From AP-15 sp036500965 (GTDB lineage: Bacteria; Pseudomonadota; Alphaproteobacteria; ATCC43930; CGMCC-115725), in NCBI GenBank assembly GCA_036500965.1, contig DASYBC010000096.1, positions 1 to 31,163 of the forward strand: a stretch of DNA of 31,163 nucleotides, given 5' to 3'. Made by a program: the position numbers and the translations under genes. The notes below the pieces were generated by a model that did not search any database, was not told the origin of the DNA, and worked only from the letters and a program-made list of their open reading frames with translations. This document shows positions 1-7,193 of the stretch, one piece after another (position 1 is the stretch's first letter; every line of letters starts with the position of its first letter).

Positions 1-1521
1 CCCAATTACGACACGTCGATCACCGTGACCGAAGCCGCGATCGCGGGGGAATACGCGCTGTGGACCGGCCGGCCGCATGATCTCTACGACGGCGCCTGGG
101 ACGGCGGGCTGTGGCAAAGCACGATGGCGGCGACGGCCGCCCGCGCCGAGATCGCGCCCTACCCGCAATGGTCGGTCATGTGGATGTACACCGGCGACTG
201 GCGGATGCGCCAGATGGCGCTCGGCATGGCCGACCTCGCCGCCGCCTTTCCCGGCCAGTTGCGCGAGGGCAACCCCGCAAAGCGGCTGTCGCGCGCCGAC
301 CCCGCCGGCACCGGCACCGGGCTCGGCCATGCCGTCTCGATCACCGACCGCAAAACCCTGGTCACCGCGGTGTTGGGCTACAGCTACACGACCGCTGCCG
401 ACGCCCCGATCTTTGTCGGCCCGGTCCATCAGCTTGCCAATGGCGGACCGTGGACCTTTGACGGGGCGCACCAGCCAAGCCCGTTCTACCCGCAATACAT
501 CCTGACCGGCGACCCGTGGTATCTGAACGAGATGTATCTGTGGGCCGGGTTTACCGCGGCGCGCTACAACGGCGCCGACCCTTACGACGCCGCCGGGCGC
601 GGGCCGACCGGAGCCGAGGGCGGCATCGACGACGAGTTGCGCGGCGCCGGCTGGGTGTTGCGCAACCGCGCCGAGACCGCGTTTGCCGCCCCCGACAACG
701 ACCCCGAAAAGGCCTATTTCACCTATCTGACCAACGACGCCCTGGCGCGCTGGGAAGGCAGCCTCGGCATCTCAGGCACCGCCTATGACGGCACCGCGGT
801 CAAGATCTGGGGTGCTTCGACCGGCGACTTCTACACCGGCAACGGCGGCCCGTTTGGCAACAAAACCCCGACACTCGGCAACTGGGAGAGCGGCGGCAAC
901 CCCAACGGCAGCGACGGCACGGCAGAGAACAACGTCAACGGCGGCACCTTCGCCGCCAATGTCGGCAGCTACACGTCGCCCTGGATGCAGTGGTACGTGC
1001 AATATGCTCTTGGCCGCGTCGAGGAGCTGGGCTTCGCATCCGACGCTCTGCGCGCCAAGGCCGGGGCGTTCCTCTCCGGGGTCATCGACAATTCCGGCTA
1101 TCCAAAGCTGATCGGGATGTACGAGTTTCCGGTGGAGACTAACTATGTCTCGAACCCGCCGGGGGGCTACCCGGCAACCTGGGCGGCGCAGGTCGCGGAA
1201 ATCCCGATGCCGTTCCTGACCGGCAACGGCTGGAACCCGGCCGGCAACGGCGGTGCCGGCGACCTCGACCAGTATTTCGCCGCCAACCTCTTTGACGACG
1301 GCCGGCCGATCTGGGCGATGGGCGGGCTGGCGATGATGGTCGACCATGGCGACGCGGGTGCAGCGCAGGCGTGGCGCTGGTTTATACCCAACGTCTACCA
1401 GTTGATCGGCGCCGGCGGCAGCCTCCAATGGGACCCGAAATGGGCGATCGTGCCGCGCGCCGACACCAACACCCTGCCGGCCCAGCCAACCGCCACCCCC
1501 TCCGCCGCCGGCGCTACCTGA
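1..1521 (+). CDS. Large protein of unrecognised family, 5'-truncated by the window edge
   Basis: The frame is open from base 1, so the true start lies upstream; the GTG at 25 is not a convincing start because coding continues before it. At least 507 residues are visible. The chain alternates aromatic- and Gly-rich helical blocks (WMYTGDWRMRQMALGMADL, then YPQYILTGDPWYLNEMYLW, then WMQWYVQYALGRVEELGF, then WAMGGLAMMVDHGD). This periodicity resembles (alpha/alpha)6-toroid proteins such as polysaccharide lyases and glycosidases, but I do not recognise a family or a catalytic motif. Asn/Gly-rich loops (about residues 280-315 of the visible part) and a Pro/Ala/Thr tail suggest an extracytoplasmic protein; no signal peptide can be judged because the N-terminus is missing. 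The gene lies 64 bases ahead of a TPR-sulfotransferase gene on the same strand. The toroid fold is an inference from pattern only. Confidence 0.8.
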   Translation, partial: PNYDTSITVTEAAIAGEYALWTGRPHDLYDGAWDGGLWQSTMAATAARAEIAPYPQWSVMWMYTGDWRMRQMALGMADLAAAFPGQLREGNPAKRLSRADPAGTGTGLGHAVSITDRKTLVTAVLGYSYTTAADAPIFVGPVHQLANGGPWTFDGAHQPSPFYPQYILTGDPWYLNEMYLWAGFTAARYNGADPYDAAGRGPTGAEGGIDDELRGAGWVLRNRAETAFAAPDNDPEKAYFTYLTNDALARWEGSLGISGTAYDGTAVKIWGASTGDFYTGNGGPFGNKTPTLGNWESGGNPNGSDGTAENNVNGGTFAANVGSYTSPWMQWYVQYALGRVEELGFASDALRAKAGAFLSGVIDNSGYPKLIGMYEFPVETNYVSNPPGGYPATWAAQVAEIPMPFLTGNGWNPAGNGGAGDLDQYFAANLFDDGRPIWAMGGLAMMVDHGDAGAAQAWRWFIPNVYQLIGAGGSLQWDPKWAIVPRADTNTLPAQPTATPSAAGAT

Positions 1522-1585
1522 GGCGGCGTGCAATGAGCGGCAGCTCAGCTATAGTCGGGAGCCCCGGTGACCAGCTGTTCCGATC

Positions 1586-3367
1586 GTGCCGCTGCCGCTG
1601 ATTAGCCGACTGCGGACTGCCGGCGCCCGCGCCCGCGATTTTCGCGACGCGCTGGCGCTGCAGCGACGCGGTCGGCTGGCCGAAGCCGAAAGCTGCTACC
1701 GCGCGGTGCTGCAAAACGACCCGGGTCATCTCCAGGCCATGTTCAATCTTGGGCTGGTTTGCGTCCGCCGCGGAGCAGTTGAGAACGCGATCGAGCTGTT
1801 CCGCCGGGCTGTCGCGCAAAAACCCGATTTTGCCGAGGCGCACAACGCCCTCGGCATCGCCCTGCGCTTGGCCGGCCAGCAAGAGGCGGCGCTTGCCCAT
1901 TACGCCGCGGCATTGGCGGTCAAGCCCGGCTACGCCGAAGTCGAAAACAATTTCGGTTTGGCGCTGCAGGCGCTGGGACGCCACGCCGACGCCGTCGAGC
2001 ATTACCGCAATGCACTGGCCCTGGCGCCAGATTATTTCGAGGCCGAGAACAACATCGGCGCGGCGCTGCGCGCGCTTCACCGCCATCCGGAGGCGGTCGA
2101 GCATTATCGCAACGCGTTGGCGCTGAAGCCGCATTCGGCCAACGCTCACAACAATCTCGGTGTGGCCTTGCAGCTGCTGGGGCAGCACGACGCGGCACTG
2201 GGCGAATTCGAGCAAGCGCTGGCGCTGGACCCGAATCTGGCCGCGGCGTGGCACGGCCGGGGCACCGTGCAGCGGACGCTCGGCCGGCTCGACGAGGCGC
2301 GACAGGCGATCGAGCAGGCGATTGCGCTGGCACCCCGCCGGGCGGAATTCTACCGTTCGCTGGCCGAGACCCGACGGTTTACCACCGACGACCGGCACTT
2401 TGCCTTGATCGAGGCGCTGGCGCGGGACATTGCGACCCTCCCGGAAGACGACCGGATTCATCTTCATTTTGCGCTCGGCAAGGTCTATGCCGATCTCGAC
2501 GACCACGACCGGGCTTTTGGCCATCTCCTGGAGGGCAACGCGCTGAAGCGGGCCCAGGTCGCCTATGACGAGGCGGCGGTGATGGCGTATTTCGACCGGA
2601 TCCGGGCGCTGTTCAATTCGGGCGTCATGCAGGAGCGCGCCGGTGCGGGCGACCCGTCGCCGGTGCCGGTTTTCATCTTCGGCATGCCGCGCTCGGGCAC
2701 GAGCCTGGTCGAGCAGATCCTCGCCAGCCATCCGCTGGTCCACGGCGCCGGCGAGCTCGGCGATTTCGAATTGGCGGTGGCAGCACTCGGCGGCGGTGAC
2801 GGGGTCCCGCCCGACATCGGCGGCGCCGAATTGCGCCGGATCGGCGCCCACTACCTGGCGGCGGTGCGCCCGCGCGCGCCCACGGCGCGGCATATCACCG
2901 ACAAGATGCCGGCCAATTTCCGGTTTGCCGGGCTGATCCATCTCGCTCTGCCCAATGCCCGCTTCGTTCACCTGCGCCGCGATCCAGTCGACACCTGCCT
3001 GTCGTGCTTCTCGCTGCTGTTTGGCGGCGAGCAGCCCTACGCTTACGACCTCGCCGAGCTCGGCCGTTTCTATCGCGCCTATGAAAAGCTGATGGCGCAC
3101 TGGCGAGCCGTGCTGCCGCCGGGCGTCATGCTCGAAGTGCGATACGAGGAGCTGGTGGCCGATTTCGAACCGCAGGTGCGGGCGATCCTCGCTCATTGCG
3201 GTCTCGAATGGCACGATTCCTGCCTCGATTTTTACAAAACCGAGCGCCCGGTCCACACCGCCAGCGCGACCCAGGTGCGCCGGCCGCTCTACCGGAGTTC
3301 GGTCGGACGGTGGCGCCCGGCGGACGCGGTGCTGCGCCCGTTGCTCGACGCGCTCGCCGGCAATTGA
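1586..3367 (+). CDS. TPR-repeat sulfotransferase family protein
   Basis: A 593-residue fusion. Residues from about 20 to 260 are roughly seven 34-residue tetratricopeptide repeats with the usual A-x-x-x-Y/F-x-x-A-L-x-x-x-P pattern. A helical linker follows. From about residue 360 there is a sulfotransferase domain opening with FIFGMPRSGTSLVEQIL, the 5'-phosphosulfate-binding loop that holds PAPS, and later RFVHLRRDPVDTCLSC, the 3'-phosphate-binding segment. The family transfers sulfate from PAPS to hydroxyl groups of glycans, lipids or proteins; in bacteria the TPR part probably recruits the acceptor. The acceptor cannot be read from sequence. Start: GTG at 1586, the only start that keeps the first helix; TTG/ATG alternatives are absent nearby. 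There is no signal peptide, so the protein is probably cytoplasmic. The link to the upstream gene is only by proximity. Confidence 0.9.
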   Translation: MPLPLISRLRTAGARARDFRDALALQRRGRLAEAESCYRAVLQNDPGHLQAMFNLGLVCVRRGAVENAIELFRRAVAQKPDFAEAHNALGIALRLAGQQEAALAHYAAALAVKPGYAEVENNFGLALQALGRHADAVEHYRNALALAPDYFEAENNIGAALRALHRHPEAVEHYRNALALKPHSANAHNNLGVALQLLGQHDAALGEFEQALALDPNLAAAWHGRGTVQRTLGRLDEARQAIEQAIALAPRRAEFYRSLAETRRFTTDDRHFALIEALARDIATLPEDDRIHLHFALGKVYADLDDHDRAFGHLLEGNALKRAQVAYDEAAVMAYFDRIRALFNSGVMQERAGAGDPSPVPVFIFGMPRSGTSLVEQILASHPLVHGAGELGDFELAVAALGGGDGVPPDIGGAELRRIGAHYLAAVRPRAPTARHITDKMPANFRFAGLIHLALPNARFVHLRRDPVDTCLSCFSLLFGGEQPYAYDLAELGRFYRAYEKLMAHWRAVLPPGVMLEVRYEELVADFEPQVRAILAHCGLEWHDSCLDFYKTERPVHTASATQVRRPLYRSSVGRWRPADAVLRPLLDALAGN

Positions 3368-3492
3368 ACGATATCCGGACGCCGGCAAAAGCCCGCCGGT
3401 GTGGTCGGTGCAGCCGCCTTCCGCGGCGGGTCGACAGCGCCGCGGCGCTGTTGCAGGATGGGGCGGAAATTCACCTTGGGGAGGAACCCAAA

Positions 3493-4050
3493 ATGCCCGA
3501 GACGCCGACTTTTGGCCGCTATGCGGAAATCCCCTACGACCAGATGACGCCGGAGCAGCAGGAGGGCTATCGCTCGCTGCTCGAGACGCGCGGCCGGCTG
3601 CCCGGCCCGAACAAGATTTATGTCCACAACCCCAAGCTGGTAAAGGTGATGGGGCCGTTGGGGGCCTATTTCCGCACCGGCTATTCGCTGAGCGAGCGCG
3701 AGCGCGAAATCGCGGTCGTCATCGTCAACAGCAAGTGGCATTCGGCGTACCCGACCAACGCCCACGAGCGCGCCGGCAAGGCAGCGGGGCTTCCGGCCGA
3801 CAAGGTCGAGGCGATGTTGTCGGGACTTCCGACGTCCTTCGACGACAAGCGCGAGCAGGTGATTTACGAGATGGCAAAATGCTTGACGGAGTCGCGCTGG
3901 GTCGCGAAAGGGCTTTTCGACCGCGCGGTCGCCGCGCTCGGCCACGAGGGCGTTACCGACGTGATCACCCTGATGGGCTTCTACACTAGCGTCTCGATGA
4001 CCCTCGCCTTCTACGACGTGCCCGCCGGCGCCGAAGGCCTGGAGCGCTGA
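3493..4050 (+). CDS. Carboxymuconolactone decarboxylase-family protein, copy 1 of a tandem pair
   Basis: A 185-residue protein of the CMD/AhpD-like all-helical fold. The core is LSEREREIAVVIVNSKW followed by HSAYPTNAHERAGKAAGL, which matches the family pattern of a helix with charged residues, a His and a downstream A-x-x-x-G-L turn. The redox C-x-x-C of AhpD peroxidase partners is absent, so it is unlikely to be a thiol reductase. Family members include gamma-carboxymuconolactone decarboxylases and many uncharacterised proteins, so the substrate is unknown. Start: ATG 3493, preceded by a strong ribosome site (GGGGAGG, 7 bases ahead). The next gene is a close paralogue 39 bases downstream, about 85% identical by eye, and the two leader sequences are also alike, so the duplication included the ribosome site. 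Confidence 0.9.
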   Translation: MPETPTFGRYAEIPYDQMTPEQQEGYRSLLETRGRLPGPNKIYVHNPKLVKVMGPLGAYFRTGYSLSEREREIAVVIVNSKWHSAYPTNAHERAGKAAGLPADKVEAMLSGLPTSFDDKREQVIYEMAKCLTESRWVAKGLFDRAVAALGHEGVTDVITLMGFYTSVSMTLAFYDVPAGAEGLER

Positions 4051-4089
4051 GGAGCACGGGGCCGAAAATAATCCTGGGAGGAAAGCCAA

Positions 4090-4647
4090 ATGCCCGACAC
4101 CCCGACCTTCGGTCGCTACGCCGAAATTCCGTATGAGCAGATGACGCCGGAGCAGCAGGAGGGCTATCGCTCGCTGCTCGAAACCCGCGGCCCGCTCGGC
4201 GGGCCAAACAAGATCTTGGTGCACAATCCGAAATTAGCGAAGGTCGCGGGACCGTTCGGCGCGCATTTCCGTACCGGCTATTCGCTCAGCGAGCGCGAAC
4301 GCGAGATCGCGGTTGTCATCATCAACAGCAAATGGCATTCCGCCTATCCGACCAACGCGCATGAGCGCGCGGCCAAGGCCGCCGGGCTCCCGGCGGAGAA
4401 GGTCGAGGCAATGCTGTCGGGTCTGCCGACCTCGTTCGACGACAAGCGCGAGCAGGTCGTCTACGAGATGGCGAGGTGCTTCGCCAATTCGCGCTGGGTC
4501 GCAAAGGGCCTCTACGACAGGGCGGTCGAGGCGCTCGGTCATGTCGGGATCACCGATGTGATCTGTCTGATGGGCCACTACACCAGCGTGTCGATGATCC
4601 TCGGCTTTTACGACGTCCCCGCCGGCGCCGCGGGAATCCAACGCTAA
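4090..4647 (+). CDS. Carboxymuconolactone decarboxylase-family protein, copy 2 of a tandem pair
   Basis: A 185-residue paralogue of the preceding gene, same length with no gaps and about 28 substitutions by eye. Conserved blocks are FGRYAEIPY at the start, SLSEREREIAVVI, the HSAYPTNAHER segment and the C-terminal FYDVPAGA. Changes cluster at residues 34-60 (R/P, P/G, Y/L, V/A, M/A, L/F, Y/H) and in the last quarter (V, T, F, T to I, C, H, I), which may tune a substrate pocket. Start: ATG 4090 with GGGAGG 8 bases upstream. Function is as uncertain as for copy 1; a shared catabolic step or a heteromeric complex is possible. The gene is overlapped on the other strand by the open frame of the MFS transporter. 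Confidence 0.9.
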   Translation: MPDTPTFGRYAEIPYEQMTPEQQEGYRSLLETRGPLGGPNKILVHNPKLAKVAGPFGAHFRTGYSLSEREREIAVVIINSKWHSAYPTNAHERAAKAAGLPAEKVEAMLSGLPTSFDDKREQVVYEMARCFANSRWVAKGLYDRAVEALGHVGITDVICLMGHYTSVSMILGFYDVPAGAAGIQR

Positions 4648-6051
4648 ACCGCGCCGGATTTTCCTAACCCGGCCCCGCCGCGAGGGGCCGGCCGCGGCGA
4701 GTGCGGCGTCGAGTTCTTCGATGGTGCGGCCGCGGGTCTCGAACCCGATCAACAGATACGCGACGATGGCGAGCACATACCACACGGCGAAGTAGTTGAA
4801 TCCGGGGACGATGCCGGCGAGCGTCGCTTTCGGGCTGACGTAGTTCGACGTGCCGATGATCACCGCGAGCCCGGCCGGACCGATGAATTTCCCGAGATTG
4901 GACATGCCGTAGACGAGGCCGTACCCGCTCGCGCGCAATCCGGCGGGCCACATCTCGGCCATATAGGGATAGCTGATCGCCGAGTTGCCGTTGCCGAACA
5001 AGCCCTGCACCAGCAGCAAGGCGAAGAACATCGGCACCGAACCGATATAGACGGCGTGCAGATAGCCGGCGAGCGAGGTCGCCACCGCCGCCAGCGCGCA
5101 ACATAAGGCGCCCGCGGTTCGCCGCCCGATCGCATCGGTGAGCCACGAGCCGAAGCCGCGCCCGAGGATCTGCGCTAGGCTGATCCAGATCACCAGAAAA
5201 GAAGCCTCGGCCGGCGTTATCCGCAGCACCAGCACGAGCAGTGTCACCATCCACAACCCGAGACCGACCGCGCCCGTCTGACTCAACCCGACGAAGGCGC
5301 CGGCAGCGATGCTGCGCGGGTACCTGAACAATTCGAGCCATGGGGCTTTCTGCGGCGTCGGCAGGGAAGCCGGCAGAACGATCTGTTCGGGCGGGATCTG
5401 CAAGGCCCAGCCGAGCGATCGCCGCGCCTCTTCGATCCGGCCGCGGCTGATCAGCCAGCGCGGCGATTCCGGCACCCAGACGCGGATCAGAAAGGCCAGC
5501 AGCGCCGGCACCAGACCAAGCGCGAAGAGCCCGCGCCAGCCGACGATCGGGCTGAGAAAGGCGGCGAAGGTCGCGGCCAGCAGGCCGCCGCCCGGCACCA
5601 GAGAGATCGACAGCCCGCTGATCCAGCCGCGCTTGGCCGCGGGCACGAACTCCTGCAACAGCGGCATGTCGACCGCGGCGACGCCGACGACACCGAACCC
5701 GACAATGAACCGCATCACGGTCAGGTAGACCCAGCCGTGCTCGGGCGTCAGCGCCATGGCACCGGTGGCGGTCGAGAACGTCAGGATCGTGATCATGAAA
5801 ACCTTGCGGCGGCCGATCTGGTCGCCGAGCCAGCCAAAGAAGATGGCGCCCGGGACCGCCGCCACCCCTGACGAGAACAGGATCAGCGCCGACTGACCAT
5901 AGGTCAGGTGCCAATCCCGGACAAAGAACGCGAGAGTAAACCCAATCAGCAGGAAATCAAAAAAATCCAGCATGATGGAGAGGATCGACGCGGAAATTAT
6001 TTTCCACTGATTGGCGGTCAGTGATTGCTGCTGCTCGAGCAACTCCAGCAT
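4234..6051 (-). CDS. MFS transporter (metabolite:proton symporter type) with an antisense-read C-terminal extension
   Basis: The first 450 or so residues are a complete 12-helix major facilitator. Helix 1 is MLDFFDFLLIGFTLAFF, the loop 2-3 signature is GWLGDQIGRRKVF, and the second half carries the related SWLTDAIGRR. Such proteins import organic acids or aromatic compounds with protons; the substrate is not readable. Start: ATG 6051 with GGGAGGG 5 bases upstream. The usual family length is about 430-470 residues, but this frame stays open to 605, stopping only at 4234-4236. The last 138 codons run antisense through the second CMD gene in register with its codons and look like shadow sequence. 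Either the protein really ends at 4234, or a single-base error or frameshift near 4670-4740 hides a natural stop such as the TAG at 4664. The neighbouring CMD and amidohydrolase genes suggest a catabolic role. Confidence 0.85.
   Translation of the reverse strand: MLELLEQQQSLTANQWKIISASILSIMLDFFDFLLIGFTLAFFVRDWHLTYGQSALILFSSGVAAVPGAIFFGWLGDQIGRRKVFMITILTFSTATGAMALTPEHGWVYLTVMRFIVGFGVVGVAAVDMPLLQEFVPAAKRGWISGLSISLVPGGGLLAATFAAFLSPIVGWRGLFALGLVPALLAFLIRVWVPESPRWLISRGRIEEARRSLGWALQIPPEQIVLPASLPTPQKAPWLELFRYPRSIAAGAFVGLSQTGAVGLGLWMVTLLVLVLRITPAEASFLVIWISLAQILGRGFGSWLTDAIGRRTAGALCCALAAVATSLAGYLHAVYIGSVPMFFALLLVQGLFGNGNSAISYPYMAEMWPAGLRASGYGLVYGMSNLGKFIGPAGLAVIIGTSNYVSPKATLAGIVPGFNYFAVWYVLAIVAYLLIGFETRGRTIEELDAALAAAGPSRRGRVRKIRRGLALDSRGAGGDVVKAEDHRHAGVVAHQTDHIGDPDMTERLDRPVVEALCDPARIGEAPRHLVDDLLALVVERGRQTRQHCLDLLRREPGGLGRALMRVGRIGGMPFAVDDDNRDLAFALAERIAGTEMRAERSRDLR
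4669..4691. terminator. GC-rich hairpin between convergent genes
   Basis: A perfect 8-base-pair inverted repeat (CCGGCCCC at 4669-4676 and GGGGCCGG at 4684-4691, 7-base loop) lies 21 bases after the stop of the second CMD gene, where it converges with the MFS gene. It has no T-tract on either strand, so it is at best an imperfect bidirectional terminator. On the minus strand a TAG (4664-4666) follows it immediately in another frame. Confidence 0.35.
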
Positions 6052-6253
6052 GATGCCCTCCCTTCGGCGACCTATCGGCGCTAACGCCTTGGCGGCGCCG
6101 ATCTTTGGTAATTGCGCGCCAGCCTAATGCTCTGGTTCAGCGCCGGCAATCGCCGGGTTCGGCTTGCCGCCCTCAAAGGGCGCCGCCGAACCTCTGTCGG
6201 TCGCGGGGCGATATCGGGTAGGATCAGAGAACCGAGTGAACAAGGGAAACGCC

Positions 6254-7072
6254 ATGCTGATCGTCGACGCACAGGTACACATCTGGTCGGCCGGCCCGCC
6301 GACCAACCAGGCGCATCGCCAGGTCAATTCTTACACCGCCGAAGAATGCATCCGCGACATGGACGCGGCCGGGGTCGACGCCTGCCTCTTACACCCGCCG
6401 GGATGGGACCCGAACTCGGGCAAGATCTCCGAGGAGGCCGCGGCCAAATATCCGAACCGCTTTGGCATTCTCGGCAACTTCCCGCTCGACAAGCCGGAGA
6501 GCCGATCGCTGATCGACAGCTGGAAGAGCCGGCCCGGCATGCTCGGGCTGCGCTATGCGTTCACCCAGCCGCATCAGGCCAACTGGATGACCGACGGCAC
6601 GATGGACTGGCTGTGGCCGGCGGCCGAAAAGGCTGGCATCCCGATCGCGCTGATGGCCTCGAACTACCTGCCGCAGGTCGGCCGGATCGCCGAGCGCCAC
6701 CCTGGCCTCAAGCTCCTGCTCGATCATTACGCGCGGGTGCGCGACGGCAAGGACGACGCGGCCCACGGCAACCAGCCGGCGCTGCTGGCGCTCGCCAAAT
6801 TCCCGAACGTCGCGGTCAAATGCACCGGCGCGCCGGGCAATTCGAGCGAGCCCTATCCCTATCGCAACATCCACAAATACACGCAGCAGATCGTCGAGGC
6901 GTTTGGCCCGGAGCGCAGCTTCTGGGGCACCGACATCACCCGCATGCCGTGCTCGTGGAAACAATGCGTGACGATGTTCACCGAGGAGATGCCGTGGCTG
7001 AAAGGCCGCGACCTCGAGCTCGTCATGGGCCGCGCACTGTGCGACTGGATCGGCTGGAACCTGCCGGGCTGA
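6254..7072 (+). CDS. Amidohydrolase 2 family metal-dependent hydrolase
   Basis: A 272-residue TIM-barrel hydrolase of the amidohydrolase-2 group, which includes 2-pyrone-4,6-dicarboxylate lactonase and ACMSD-like decarboxylases. The N-terminal strand reads LIVDAQVHIW: the first His of the usual H-x-H pair is Gln (residue 7) and His9 is kept, a variation I also associate with lactonase-like members. A later strand gives LLLDHYARV and the last strand WGTDITRMP, providing the conserved His and Asp. Start: ATG 6254, with AAGGG 6 bases before it; an ATG at 6164 in the same frame lacks a ribosome site and would add 30 residues without family character. It is divergent from the MFS transporter (202-base gap), so the two may share a regulator. 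The substrate is probably a lactone or carboxylic acid from aromatic breakdown (inference). Confidence 0.88.
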   Translation: MLIVDAQVHIWSAGPPTNQAHRQVNSYTAEECIRDMDAAGVDACLLHPPGWDPNSGKISEEAAAKYPNRFGILGNFPLDKPESRSLIDSWKSRPGMLGLRYAFTQPHQANWMTDGTMDWLWPAAEKAGIPIALMASNYLPQVGRIAERHPGLKLLLDHYARVRDGKDDAAHGNQPALLALAKFPNVAVKCTGAPGNSSEPYPYRNIHKYTQQIVEAFGPERSFWGTDITRMPCSWKQCVTMFTEEMPWLKGRDLELVMGRALCDWIGWNLPG

Positions 7073-7107
7073 CCGTCAGCCCGAACCAGTGGTCAAATCT
7101 AACCGAA

Positions 7108-7193
7108 CCCTCACCCACCCAGCCCTAGCAGGCTGGGTCCCCCCTCTCCCGCAGTGCGGGAGAGGGTGCCGAGCGCAGCGAGGCGGGTGAGGG
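7108..7193. repeat. REP-like multi-hairpin element overlapping the 3' end of holA
   Basis: Three nested inverted repeats are visible. The outer arms are CCCTCACCC (7108-7116) and GGGTGAGGG (7185-7193). An inner hairpin is CCCAGCC (7118-7124) with GGCTGGG (7131-7137). A second is a perfect 12-base arm pair, CCCTCTCCCGCA (7142-7153) and TGCGGGAGAGGG (7155-7166), around one central G. This composition is typical of dispersed palindromic elements found in many copies in proteobacterial genomes. The holA stop codon (7125-7127) sits in the loop of the first hairpin. The element also lies just after the amidohydrolase gene and could end transcription from both sides. Confidence 0.85.

Noticed and set aside
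1514..3388. 624-residue minus-strand open frame
   Set aside because: It is antisense to the TPR-sulfotransferase, is rich in Arg and Gln and shows no domain; long antisense frames are common in this GC-rich DNA.
3289..4224. 311-residue minus-strand open frame with internal similarity to the MFS tail
   Set aside because: It is the antisense reading of the first CMD gene; its likeness to the MFS extension only reflects the duplicated CMD genes.
7142..7166. Short CRISPR-like palindrome
   Set aside because: Only a single copy is present with no spacers or cas genes; it is a REP-type hairpin.
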